Source: Psychrosphaera sp. B3R10
Lineage (GTDB): Bacteria; Pseudomonadota; Gammaproteobacteria; Enterobacterales; Alteromonadaceae
DNA: 64,000 bases
Reading direction: 5' to 3'
Assembly: GCF_018861025.1 (NCBI RefSeq)
Contig: NZ_JAHKQH010000040.1
Span: 166,698-230,697, forward strand
A program made the position numbers and the translations under genes. The notes beneath the pieces are model-generated. The model did no database searches and was not told where the DNA came from. It saw nothing but the letters and a program-made list of their open reading frames with translations. Below are positions 11,973 through 20,383 of the stretch, piece after piece. Positions within the stretch are counted from its first letter, which is position 1. Each line of letters opens with the position of its first letter.

Positions 11973-12365
11973 ATGACAGCGAATTTAACAGGTCAGTTTA
12001 CAATTGCGGGTTGGCAGGAAGAACCAAAATTTCAGAATGACGCAGGGCACAAAGTAAGTTATGCCGATATAAAACAAACCTACACAGGTGACATTGAAGG
12101 ATCATCGGTTGTGCAATATCTGTTGTGTTACACCTCAGCTACGCATGCTCTGTTCACGGGATTCGAGGTAATTACCACCATAGTAGACAATGTCGAGTCG
12201 ACTCTTACCATTAGCCATACCGGTGAATTCTCCGCAGGTGTCGCCTCTAGTACATTCATTGTGGTAGAAAACACTGGTACGGGCGCGTTTGCAAATGCAA
12301 CGGGCCAGGGGTCATTTGGTGCCGGCGAAGCGGGAAGCGCAAAATTTGAAATCGAACTTAATTAA
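11973..12365 (+). CDS. DUF3224 family protein
   Basis: A 130-residue protein without signal peptide or membrane segment. It fits the DUF3224 family (small beta-barrel proteins of unknown function). Features are the N-terminal FTIAGWQEEP, the TYTGDIEGSS turn, the ISHTGEFSAGVASSTF strand pair and the glycine-rich GTGAFANATGQGSFG. The start ATG follows AAAGGAAATAGG. The stop codon sits 26 bases before the racemase start, and an alternative racemase ATG overlaps the stop, so the two genes probably form one transcription unit. No biochemical role is known for the family. Confidence 0.75.
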   Translation: MTANLTGQFTIAGWQEEPKFQNDAGHKVSYADIKQTYTGDIEGSSVVQYLLCYTSATHALFTGFEVITTIVDNVESTLTISHTGEFSAGVASSTFIVVENTGTGAFANATGQGSFGAGEAGSAKFEIELN

Positions 12366-12391
12366 TGACGTTTGAGACAGGTAGAATAACT

Positions 12392-13099
12392 ATGAAAACA
12401 ATTGGTATTTTAGGTGGCATGAGTTGGGAATCGACCGTTGGTTACTATCAACGTATTAACCGAGGCATTCAGGCGAAGTTAGGCGGTTTACATTCGGCCA
12501 AGGTACTAATTAATAGTGTCGATTTTGCGGAATATGAAACGTTACAACATCATGGTGATTGGGCTGAAATCGCCCGGTTATTAACAACCGCTGCGCAACA
12601 GTTGGAGCGAGCGGGTGCGGATATGATCCTAATCGCGACCAATACAATGCATTTAGTTGCTGAGCAAATACAAAGTCAGCTTCAAATCCCTCTGCTTCAC
12701 ATAGCCGATGCAACGGGTGATGCCATTGTAGCCAAAAAACTAGACAGAGTTGCTTTATTAGGCACCGCGTTCACAATGGAAAAGCCATTTTATAAGGCCA
12801 AACTTACCGATCAGTTTGGGTTGCAGGTTGATATTCCACCGTCGGACCAACGTAAAAAAATTCATGACATTATATACAAGGAGTTATGTCGTGGTGAAAT
12901 TAATGAAACGTCACGTTTGTATTATCTTGATGTAATAGCAGACTTAGAACAACAAGGTGCTCAGGGGGTGATACTTGGCTGTACAGAAATTGGTTTGTTG
13001 GTTTCACAGCAGGATTGCAATATTGAAGTGTTTGATACGACACAAATTCATGCAGAAGCTGCAGTTAATTGGGCGTTAGCAAACGAGTTGTTGCCATAA
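12392..13099 (+). CDS. Aspartate/glutamate racemase family protein (YgeA-like)
   Basis: A 235-residue enzyme of the Asp/Glu/hydantoin racemase superfamily. It begins with the canonical KTIGILGGMSWESTVGYY. The two catalytic positions are Thr83 (in IATNTMH) and Cys197 (in ILGCTEIG). Most aspartate racemases have a cysteine at the first position. The Thr/Cys pair at exactly 83 and 197 is that reported for the E. coli YgeA broad-specificity amino-acid racemase. It may therefore interconvert D- and L-amino acids with an asymmetric active site. The frame opens at 12365, but homology begins at the ATG at 12392. The substrate is not known. Confidence 0.85.
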   Translation: MKTIGILGGMSWESTVGYYQRINRGIQAKLGGLHSAKVLINSVDFAEYETLQHHGDWAEIARLLTTAAQQLERAGADMILIATNTMHLVAEQIQSQLQIPLLHIADATGDAIVAKKLDRVALLGTAFTMEKPFYKAKLTDQFGLQVDIPPSDQRKKIHDIIYKELCRGEINETSRLYYLDVIADLEQQGAQGVILGCTEIGLLVSQQDCNIEVFDTTQIHAEAAVNWALANELLP

Positions 13100-13132
13100 A
13101 TGTACTGACTGCGCAGAGCCTTTCATCGATTT

Positions 13133-13168
13133 ATGGTTAAAGATAATAATCGATAAATGTTTAACCAT
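13133..13168. terminator. Hairpin between convergent racemase gene and gmhB
   Basis: Perfect 9-bp arms ATGGTTAAA (13133-13141) and TTTAACCAT (13160-13168) lie in the 90-base gap between two convergent genes. There is no strong T-run, so it is a likely but weak bidirectional terminator. Confidence 0.5.
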
Positions 13169-13189
13169 GGCAAATAAGTGTATAAATCT

Positions 13190-13738
13190 CTAACAAACAA
13201 AGTCTGCAAGTTGTTCTAAATTAGAAAAAACTTTGTCTGCTAAAGCGCGATCGCTTTCTGCTAAATCTTGTCCCGACGTTACGAGGAATTTCCTTCCAAC
13301 ACCAGCGTTAACCGCAGCTTTCATGTCGGAGCCTTTATCTCCCACCATTATACTTTTGGCCATATTTACTTGATGTTGTTGCTGTGCGTTCAGCAACATG
13401 CCCGGGGCGGGCTTACGACAGTCACAATGCTGTAAATAGGGCGGGTTCGCTTTTTCAGGGTGGTGAGGGCAATAAAATACATCTAAGATTTTGATGCCAT
13501 TTTTTGCAAATTGCTCAATCATCCAGGAGCTTAAATTAGCAAAATCCTGTTCGGTGTAATAACCCCGACCAATCCCTGATTGATTGGTGACGACTATGAT
13601 TTGAAAACCAGCCTGTTGAAACTTTTTACATCCCGCAAAAACGCCGTCAATAAATTCAAACTTTTCAGGCTCATACAAATAGCCATGATCGACATTTACC
13701 ACACCATCTCGGTCTAAAAAGAGTATTTTATTGGTCAT
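13190..13738 (-). CDS. gmhB: D-glycero-beta-D-manno-heptose 1,7-bisphosphate 7-phosphatase
   Basis: HAD-superfamily phosphatase of 182 residues that removes the 7-phosphate of heptose bisphosphate in ADP-heptose synthesis for the LPS inner core. The nucleophile motif is FLDRDGVVNVD near residue 8. The zinc-binding loop is seen as CPHHPE followed by HCDCRKPAPG, and the MVGDKGSDM motif binds magnesium. Its start overlaps the stop of the upstream glycosyltransferase gene (ATGA), so the two are cotranscribed. Its pathway partners hldE and gmhA are a few kilobases to the right. Confidence 0.93.
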   Translation of the reverse strand: MTNKILFLDRDGVVNVDHGYLYEPEKFEFIDGVFAGCKKFQQAGFQIIVVTNQSGIGRGYYTEQDFANLSSWMIEQFAKNGIKILDVFYCPHHPEKANPPYLQHCDCRKPAPGMLLNAQQQHQVNMAKSIMVGDKGSDMKAAVNAGVGRKFLVTSGQDLAESDRALADKVFSNLEQLADFVC

Positions 13739-14796
13739 ATTTTTTTGACTTCAATTTTAAAGTCTTGAACGATACGGTCGAACTGCGTTTTCACCATCTC
13801 AATACTAATTTCGCTCATGATGTTGTCACCTTTTACTCGCGTGCCCCATTTTACATGTCTTGGGGTTTTGCCATGTTTGTTTAGCAACGTTTGTTGATAA
13901 ACTTCAGCGACGTACCCTTGATATAAATAAGGGCCCGTTCGTTTAGGGTTTGAATGGCCATAAAGCCCAATCACGGGCGTATGTTGTGTTACTGCCATGT
14001 GAGCAGGCCCAGTGTCAGGGGCAAGCACAAGCTTGGCATTTTTTAACAGCATTAACATTTGCTTTAACGTCGTTTTCCCAACTAGGTCGACAACGTCTGT
14101 TTTGATATGCTGCTTAATCTGGTCGGTCAATTCTCTATCAACGTTACCTGGACCGCCGCAAATGGCGACTTTGAAGCCTTTACTAGCCGCATAATTGGCA
14201 AGTGCTGCATATCGATCTGGTAACCAGTTTCGCTCTTTTTTACTGGCCGCAGGCGCTATAACAAAGGTGTTTGAATCTTTTGGAATATGTTGTTCGGCAA
14301 ACGCTTTGTCGTCGTCGCTGGTGGGAATATTCCAAGTCAAATTTTCAAGTTCTGACGCTGGCACATCGACTTTTTCTGCAAAAGCAAAAAAACCTTCCAG
14401 TACATGGGGTTCAGTTTGTGGCTTGATTCGTTCGCGGGTGAATAAGGCGTGTAATTCTTTTGCTCGTTGCCAATCAAACCCAATTTTTCGTTTGGCCTTA
14501 ATAAATCTTGCTGCCCAATTTGCTCTTAGTGCCACTTGCATATGCAGTAAAACATCAAAGTGGTAGGGTTTAAGATCGTGTTTCAACTTGGTAAATGCTT
14601 GTTTTCCCGTTGATTTATCAAATACGACAAACTCGACCCCAGGTAACCCGTCTAATAACATGAGTTCTATTTTACCTATTACCCAGACAATTTTTGCTTT
14701 TGGATGTTGTCGTTGTATGGCTTGCACAGCGGCTACCGCATGGCAAACGTCACCGATGGCGGAAAGGCGTAATATGCAAATAGACTTCAAAGACAT
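13735..14796 (-). CDS. Glycosyltransferase family 9 (heptosyltransferase-like)
   Basis: A 353-residue cytoplasmic GT9 enzyme. This family transfers L-glycero-D-manno-heptose from ADP-heptose to the LPS inner core. Motifs are the N-terminal ILRLSAIGDVCHAVAAV, the middle APAASKKERNWLPDRYA, and the nucleotide-sugar site LVLAPDTGPAHMAV followed by GLYGHSNPKRTGPY. It overlaps gmhB by four bases. Whether it is heptosyltransferase I, II or a later one cannot be decided by eye. The position among gmhB, kdkA and waaA argues for an inner-core role. The 42-base gap to kdkA means that divergent promoters are packed very tightly. Confidence 0.85.
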   Translation of the reverse strand: MSLKSICILRLSAIGDVCHAVAAVQAIQRQHPKAKIVWVIGKIELMLLDGLPGVEFVVFDKSTGKQAFTKLKHDLKPYHFDVLLHMQVALRANWAARFIKAKRKIGFDWQRAKELHALFTRERIKPQTEPHVLEGFFAFAEKVDVPASELENLTWNIPTSDDDKAFAEQHIPKDSNTFVIAPAASKKERNWLPDRYAALANYAASKGFKVAICGGPGNVDRELTDQIKQHIKTDVVDLVGKTTLKQMLMLLKNAKLVLAPDTGPAHMAVTQHTPVIGLYGHSNPKRTGPYLYQGYVAEVYQQTLLNKHGKTPRHVKWGTRVKGDNIMSEISIEMVKTQFDRIVQDFKIEVKKI

Positions 14797-14838
14797 AGTT
14801 TCTCTCGGTTGGTTAAATCAAATTGGCGTCAAACCGCA

Positions 14839-15645
14839 ATGCTAATGTATGATTCTCTCTATTCCAAATTAAATCATGATAAAGATACTTTTTTGACTAA
14901 ATCGAGCCTTCCATTGGATTGGATACAATCCAATGACTCAACAAATTACATATACGTGCGAGCTGATCTGAAACAATTGATCTCAGCTGATTGGTTTGAA
15001 CCGCATTTTTGGGGTTCCCAGAAAAAAATCACCGGCAGTAGCCAAGGTCGGTTCACCACGTATTTTATCGATTATACCGATGATGCGGGCGTCACTAAAA
15101 ATATGGTGTTACGCCATTATTATCGCGGCGGCATGGTTAGGTATTTGAGTAAAGATAAGTTCATTTATACCGGCATTGAGAAAACTCGCTGTTATCTAGA
15201 GTTAGAAATGTTGGCAAAAATGTCGGCTTTAGGTTTACCCGTGCCTGTACCAGTGGCCGCTCGTGTTCAGCGTCATGGGTTTAGTTTATGTAGCAATGCT
15301 ATCTTAATAGAGACCATCGCAGGAACGAAGGACGGCTTTCATCATTTGATTGAAGGGGCTTTGGCGGATAAAACTTGGTTTGCGATGGGGAAAACCATTA
15401 AGCGATTTCATGATGAGAACGTCTTCCATAGTGATTTAAATATTCATAATATTCTGATTGATAACAATCAGAACGTATACCTCATTGATTTCGATAACTG
15501 TAAGTTCCGTGAGAAAGACGACAAATGGCCTACTCAAAATTTGGCGCGCTTGTATCGCTCGTTAATGAAAGAGAAAAGGTTACATGAGTGTTTTCATTTT
15601 GAGCAAAGTGATTGGCAAACTTTGTTGGCAGGTTACAACTCATGA
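14839..15645 (+). CDS. kdkA: 3-deoxy-D-manno-octulosonic acid (Kdo) kinase
   Basis: Kinase of about 268 residues that phosphorylates Kdo on lipid A in organisms carrying a single phosphorylated Kdo, as in Haemophilus and Vibrio. Family motifs are GRFTTYF, LRHYYRGGM, the LPVPVPVAARVQRHG segment, and the kinase catalytic loop HSDLNIHNIL followed by LIDFDNCKF. The start is uncertain: ATG at 14839, ATG at 14845 or TTG at 14809 are in frame, and none has a clear ribosome site. Its stop overlaps the waaA start (ATGA), coupling Kdo phosphorylation to Kdo transfer. Confidence 0.9.
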   Translation: MLMYDSLYSKLNHDKDTFLTKSSLPLDWIQSNDSTNYIYVRADLKQLISADWFEPHFWGSQKKITGSSQGRFTTYFIDYTDDAGVTKNMVLRHYYRGGMVRYLSKDKFIYTGIEKTRCYLELEMLAKMSALGLPVPVPVAARVQRHGFSLCSNAILIETIAGTKDGFHHLIEGALADKTWFAMGKTIKRFHDENVFHSDLNIHNILIDNNQNVYLIDFDNCKFREKDDKWPTQNLARLYRSLMKEKRLHECFHFEQSDWQTLLAGYNS

Positions 15646-17048
15646 AAACCATGTTAGCGAGGTGGTTGTATGCTCTCGTACTCATGTTGTTTTACGTAAT
15701 CGAATTGTTTATTTGGTTAAAAGAAACCTTTCTAATCAAGTGTTACTTTGTTCCCTTTAAAAAGTCGCATCACTTAAAACGAGATTGGCAATGGGGCAGT
15801 AAACTTGGTTTATTACCCTTTGGGCTAAAACTTAATAGTGGTGAACAGGCGATCATCCACTGTGCATCAATGGGAGAGGTAGTCGCTGCGACCCCGCTTA
15901 TCAAACAACTTCTCATCGATAAGCCAGAGTTGCATCTCGTTATTACCTCCAATACTCAAACCGGCAAACAACAAGTTCAACGTTTAAAGCGGTCGTGGCA
16001 TGACTCGCCTTTGGCAGAACGCATTCAACATTGTTATTTACCTCTTGATTTAATGTCGTTGATGGCGGGTTTTTTAAATAAAATAAACCCTCAGTTTGTG
16101 ATCATTATGGAAGTGGAATTGTGGCCAAATTTAATCAGATTGTGTCATCACCGAACTATCCCAACCATTGTTGTAAATGGTCGCATGACGGACAAAACAA
16201 GGCGCGGTTATCTAAAATTAAAATGGCTAGGGTTACCCATGATACGCCAGTTGAGTTTGGTTTTTGTTCGAAACAAACTCGACCAAGCCAATTATCTTTT
16301 ATTGGGCATTAAGCCCGAAAACTTATTTCTAATTGGCAACATAAAGTTGGATGTCACTTTACCCGTACTCGATATAGAAAACGATCCTGAAAATAATATC
16401 GATGAGAAGAGCAACCAACAATACGCTACTCTACGTACGACCATGGGATTGTCCAAGCGCCTCGTCTTGTTGGGGGGGAGTACCCATTTAGGAGAAGAGT
16501 CGTTATTAGTTGAGGCTTACAAAAAGCTTAAAAAATCGTATCCAACTTTGGCCTTAGTTATTGCCCCACGCCACCCTCAGCGTTTCGAAGACGTTTTTGA
16601 GTCTATTAAAAATGACGGCCTAAATGTTATTAAATATAGCCAACATAGTTGGATGAACGATGATAATGATGTTTTAGTTGTCGATAAAATGGGGATGTTG
16701 AGTCAATTGTACGCGGTCTGTGATGTGGCATTTGTCGGCGGCTCATTTGCTAATCGAGGGGGGCATAACCCTATCGAGCCAGCGGCATTTGCTAAACCAG
16801 TTTTGATGGGGCCACATATTCATAACAACCCCGAAATTTGTGAGGTGCTTTCAAAAGCCGGTGGTTTGCTAGTGTGTCAAAAAGAACAAGATTTTTATCA
16901 TCAGTTGTCATATTGGTTGAACGAGACATCAGTAAGAATAAGCGATGGTTTACTTGGCCGGAAAGCGCTGGAAAGCCACTCTGGGCTAATTAAAACGACT
17001 TTGAATACGCTCTATCAACGTCTTGAAAATTGGGACAACAAAAAGTGA
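15642..17048 (+). CDS. waaA: 3-deoxy-D-manno-octulosonic acid transferase (Kdo transferase)
   Basis: A 468-residue inner-membrane-associated glycosyltransferase (also kdtA) that adds Kdo from CMP-Kdo to the lipid A precursor. It has an N-terminal hydrophobic anchor (residues about 5-28), then HCASMGEVVAATPLI, MEVELWPNLIRLC and the C-terminal donor-site motif FVGGSFANRGGHNPIEPA. The ATG at 15642 overlaps the kdkA stop, and GGCAGG lies upstream. Given the adjacent kdkA, it is probably monofunctional (adding one Kdo that is then phosphorylated), which is an inference from known kdkA-bearing species. Confidence 0.95.
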   Translation: MKTMLARWLYALVLMLFYVIELFIWLKETFLIKCYFVPFKKSHHLKRDWQWGSKLGLLPFGLKLNSGEQAIIHCASMGEVVAATPLIKQLLIDKPELHLVITSNTQTGKQQVQRLKRSWHDSPLAERIQHCYLPLDLMSLMAGFLNKINPQFVIIMEVELWPNLIRLCHHRTIPTIVVNGRMTDKTRRGYLKLKWLGLPMIRQLSLVFVRNKLDQANYLLLGIKPENLFLIGNIKLDVTLPVLDIENDPENNIDEKSNQQYATLRTTMGLSKRLVLLGGSTHLGEESLLVEAYKKLKKSYPTLALVIAPRHPQRFEDVFESIKNDGLNVIKYSQHSWMNDDNDVLVVDKMGMLSQLYAVCDVAFVGGSFANRGGHNPIEPAAFAKPVLMGPHIHNNPEICEVLSKAGGLLVCQKEQDFYHQLSYWLNETSVRISDGLLGRKALESHSGLIKTTLNTLYQRLENWDNKK

Positions 17049-18163
17049 AGAACGTATTTTGCCGAGATAAAATCCGCCACTGTGCAAATTTGTTGGCACT
17101 GCAAATCGAAGGTTTTGATACTGACGGTTTTTATCAACTTGCCAGCCATAATATTGATCAGCATGAGTTAAAAGAGCGTGGTCATCAGGTTTTTATCGCA
17201 CTGCAGCAGTATCTACCCGAAAATTTTGAACAGGCGATTGCGGTTCTATTGGCGACACTGCAACCGGTTTCTGACAACCAAGACCTAACCGACTTAACAA
17301 CCGACGAACACGGCGTCGCAGGTTGGATGATACTGCCTTACAGCGAATATGCGGGTGAGTTAGGGCAGGCGAATTTACCAATGGCGTTAGATGCGCTTAA
17401 ACAAATGACAAAGCGATTCACCAGTGAGTTTGGTATTCGTGCTCTATTTATTGCTCAGCCAGAAAAAACGCTCGATGTTGTTCGCTCTTGGCTTGTTGAT
17501 CCTTGCCACCATGTGCGTCGATTAGCGACAGAAGGGTGTCGGCCTTTGTTACCTTGGGCACAACAAATTCCTCAATTTAAAGCTAATCCAACGTTAATCA
17601 TGTTTGTACTTGAAGAATTAAAAGATGATGAGTCGGAATATGTCCGTCGAAGTGTCGCTAATAATCTAAACGATATCGCTAAACATCATCCAGATTTAGT
17701 TGCAGATGTAGTGCGTCAATGGTCCCAAAAGGCCTCTAAAAATCGTCAACGGTTAATTAAACATGCAAGTCGCACCTTGATTAAGCAAGGTCACATAAAA
17801 ACGCTAGAGACATTTGGTTACCGTGTTCCAGATGATTTGGTCGTTGAGCTTTCGATTGCCAACAATGTCGTTCAGTTAAACGAGAGGCTTGAAATGCACC
17901 TGCAATTAACGAATAAAAGTGACAAGGCATTGAGCGTATTATTAGATTTTATTATCGATCATCAAAAAGCCAACGGTAAACTCACCCCTAAAGTATTTAA
18001 ATGGAGAGCGTTGGAATTGCGTGCAGGGGAATCCGTTAAATTAAATAAGGCGCATCACATCAAACCCATTAATACCCGAAAATATTATAAGGGCGAGCAT
18101 CAGGTCGCGGTGCAAATTAATGGCCAAATATTCGCAAAAACACGTTTTGATTTGACCATTTAA
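17045..18163 (+). CDS. AlkC-type DNA alkylation repair glycosylase
   Basis: A 372-residue HEAT-repeat protein of the AlkC/AlkD superfamily, which removes alkylated bases (3-methyladenine type) from DNA without base flipping. Helical repeats are visible in WLVDPCHHVRRLATEGCRP and DDESEYVRRSVANNLNDIAK. The C-terminal 110 residues (from about FGYRVPDDLVVE) are beta-rich and resemble the Ig-like domain found on the AlkC-alpha subgroup. A GTG start at 17045 overlapping the waaA stop (GTGA) fits the family N terminus better than the TTG at 17030. Its place in the kdkA-waaA operon is odd, since it has no role in LPS. Confidence 0.82.
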   Translation: MKNVFCRDKIRHCANLLALQIEGFDTDGFYQLASHNIDQHELKERGHQVFIALQQYLPENFEQAIAVLLATLQPVSDNQDLTDLTTDEHGVAGWMILPYSEYAGELGQANLPMALDALKQMTKRFTSEFGIRALFIAQPEKTLDVVRSWLVDPCHHVRRLATEGCRPLLPWAQQIPQFKANPTLIMFVLEELKDDESEYVRRSVANNLNDIAKHHPDLVADVVRQWSQKASKNRQRLIKHASRTLIKQGHIKTLETFGYRVPDDLVVELSIANNVVQLNERLEMHLQLTNKSDKALSVLLDFIIDHQKANGKLTPKVFKWRALELRAGESVKLNKAHHIKPINTRKYYKGEHQVAVQINGQIFAKTRFDLTI

Positions 18164-18177
18164 GTCCCGCAATCTGA

Positions 18178-19632
18178 CTAAGCTTTAATTTTTTCGATAA
18201 CTTTAGTCGTTGAACAACCATCAACAAAATCAATAGTTGCCACTAAACCACCATTTTTTTGAACAATATCTGCTCCGACAATATTGTCTATTGTATAGTC
18301 GCCACCTTTTACTAAAACATCAGGTTTTATTGAATCAATTAGATGAAAAGGCGTATCGTCAAATCCATCGCCTAACTGTTCGCCAAATGGGATAACCCAG
18401 TCAACACTAGCAAGACCTGAGACAACAGTAGCACGTTCATTTAATGGATTTATTGGACGATTTTCACCTTTGAGACGGCGAATTGAGTCGTCATTATTTA
18501 AACCGACCACTAGGCGATCACCGAGGGCTTTTGCCTGTTCTAAATAGTGGACATGTCCCGCATGTAGAATGTCGAAACAGCCATTAGTGAATACAATTTT
18601 TTCACCACTTTGGCGAGCAAACTGAATATGCTGGAGCACTTCTTCAAACGGTGTTTGGTAATGTGCTTGTTTTGACGCAAACATATTTTTGTTTACGGCT
18701 TGGTATAATTCTTCAGGTGAAACCGTTGCTGCACCGAGTTTAGACACAACAATACCAGCAGCTAAATTAGCCACTTTTGCAGCATCTGCTAACGGTAAAC
18801 CGGCAGCCATCATCATGGCGAGCGTTGCTATAACGGTATCGCCTGCGCCGGTTACGTCAGAAACTTCTAATACCTGCGCTGGCATATCGACTTTTTCAGT
18901 TACCGATATAGCGGACATACCTTGTTCGCTGCGCGTAAGTAATATAGATTCGATATTGTGCGTCGCAATAACGTCCTGTGCCGATTGCCAAATTTCTTGT
19001 TCGTTGGCAACTTTACCGCCAGCGGCGACAAATTCGGTTTTATTGGGGGTAATTACGTTTGCACCTGAGTAATCACTTAAGTCTTTTGATTTTGGATCAA
19101 CAAAGACCATTTTCCCAGACGTTCGCGCTTTTTCAATCATGGATTTAATATTTGCTAACGTGCCTTTGTTGTAGTCTGAGAACACAATAAAATCGAAGTC
19201 GGGCAATACGGTTTCAAAGGCAACTTCCAGTGCGTCAGCATGAGCTTGATCAAATGCTTCTTCAAAATCCAGTCTTACGACTTGTTGCTGACGGCTGATA
19301 ACCCGCAATTTGGTAATTGTTGGTTGGGTCGTTTGCGTAACCAATGCAGACTTGATTTGTTCACCAGCTAACAGTGACTCTAATCGCTCACCGTTTTCAT
19401 CGTCACCGATAATGCCAAGTAAAGTCACTTGCCCGTCAAGGTGGCCAATATTGCGGGCGACGTTGGCTGCTCCGCCAACTTTGTCGTCTAGATTGTCAAT
19501 TTTGACAACTGGAACAGGGGCCTCAGGAGAAATTCGTGACGAGTCGCCGGTCCAATATCGGTCGAGCATAACGTCGCCAACCACTAAGATTTTTACATGA
19601 GATAAGGTTTTAAATACGGATAAGTCGAACAT
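18178..19632 (-). CDS. hldE: Bifunctional heptose 7-phosphate kinase / heptose 1-phosphate adenylyltransferase
   Basis: A 484-residue bifunctional enzyme of ADP-heptose synthesis. The N-terminal 320 residues form a PfkB-type sugar kinase ([11 protein letters not shown], then GGAANVARN, and the catalytic [13 protein letters not shown]). The C-terminal part is a nucleotidyltransferase with [18 protein letters not shown]. It catalyses the kinase step before and the adenylylation after GmhB. The frame is open a further 20 codons upstream, but the ATG at 19630-19632 starts the recognisable protein (MFDLSVFK). Confidence 0.96.
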   Translation of the reverse strand: MFDLSVFKTLSHVKILVVGDVMLDRYWTGDSSRISPEAPVPVVKIDNLDDKVGGAANVARNIGHLDGQVTLLGIIGDDENGERLESLLAGEQIKSALVTQTTQPTITKLRVISRQQQVVRLDFEEAFDQAHADALEVAFETVLPDFDFIVFSDYNKGTLANIKSMIEKARTSGKMVFVDPKSKDLSDYSGANVITPNKTEFVAAGGKVANEQEIWQSAQDVIATHNIESILLTRSEQGMSAISVTEKVDMPAQVLEVSDVTGAGDTVIATLAMMMAAGLPLADAAKVANLAAGIVVSKLGAATVSPEELYQAVNKNMFASKQAHYQTPFEEVLQHIQFARQSGEKIVFTNGCFDILHAGHVHYLEQAKALGDRLVVGLNNDDSIRRLKGENRPINPLNERATVVSGLASVDWVIPFGEQLGDGFDDTPFHLIDSIKPDVLVKGGDYTIDNIVGADIVQKNGGLVATIDFVDGCSTTKVIEKIKA

Positions 19633-19743
19633 AATAGCTGCGGTTTGGCTGTAAAAGTGTGGATAGCATAACGTAAAACCGTCTGATATCAATGGGGGAG
19701 AGCCGGATTTGGTAAAAGATTAGTTGAATGTGTACTGCAGCTT

Positions 19744-19779
19744 GTTGGCATTAATTCGCAATTGAATCGTCATGCCAAC
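19744..19779. terminator. Hairpin between gmhA and hldE
   Basis: Perfect 8-bp arms GTTGGCAT (19744-19751) and ATGCCAAC (19772-19779) enclose a small inner stem (ATTC/GAAT). It lies directly after the gmhA stop in the direction of transcription, so it may terminate or attenuate the tetR-gmhA transcript before hldE. No T-run follows. Confidence 0.4.
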
Positions 19780-19799
19780 CAGCGATTTGATTCGTAATG

Positions 19800-20381
19800 T
19801 TAGTCGTCTTGGGTGACTAATTCGTCAATGACTTCGCACAACCAGTGACCAATGAACATATGTGCTTCTTGAATGCGCGCGGTTATGTCGTTTTTAATAA
19901 TGATAGGTAAGTTAGCGATGTCTTTAACTTGTCCGCCGTCACGACCAGTAAATGCCACTGTATAGGCACCTATTTCGTTTGCTGCTTCTAAGCCTAAGTT
20001 AATATTGGCGCTAGTACCTGATGTGGTTAAACCAATCACGACGTCTTCTGGTTTGATCAACGCTTGAACCTGACGGGCAAACACGGTATCAAATTCATAG
20101 TCGTTTGTATGCGCGGTAAGAATTGATGTATCTGTTGTTAGTGCAATAGAAGCCAAAGCGCGGCGCTCTTTTTTAAAGCGCACAACAAATTCAGCGGCTA
20201 AATGTTGACTATCCGCAGCACTACCACCGTTGCCAAAAAATACAATTTTTCCACCTTTACCTAGTGCGTCAAAACACTCAATTGCGAGTTGTTCAACTTC
20301 AGGTAAATAAGATTCCATCGTTTGAAAAAGCGATAGGTGTTGTTGTAAGTTGTCTCGGTAACACTGTTTTAAGTCAAACAT
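19800..20381 (-). CDS. gmhA: Sedoheptulose 7-phosphate isomerase
   Basis: SIS-domain isomerase of 193 residues that makes D-glycero-D-manno-heptose 7-phosphate, the first step of ADP-heptose synthesis. Motifs are FFGNGGSAADSQHLAAEFV, the phosphate-binding TSGTSAN, and the C-terminal AHMFIGHWLCE. It starts two bases after the stop of the TetR-family gene, so the two are translated from one message. It completes the heptose pathway together with hldE and gmhB in this window. It could in principle be a DiaA-like paralog, but the length and context favour GmhA. Confidence 0.85.
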   Translation of the reverse strand: MFDLKQCYRDNLQQHLSLFQTMESYLPEVEQLAIECFDALGKGGKIVFFGNGGSAADSQHLAAEFVVRFKKERRALASIALTTDTSILTAHTNDYEFDTVFARQVQALIKPEDVVIGLTTSGTSANINLGLEAANEIGAYTVAFTGRDGGQVKDIANLPIIIKNDITARIQEAHMFIGHWLCEVIDELVTQDD

Positions 20382-20383
20382 AA

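Noticed and set aside
12365..12391. Extra N-terminal nine codons of the racemase starting at the overlapping ATG
   Set aside because: The family protein begins at MKTIGILGG, and catalytic residues fall exactly at 83 and 197 only with that start.
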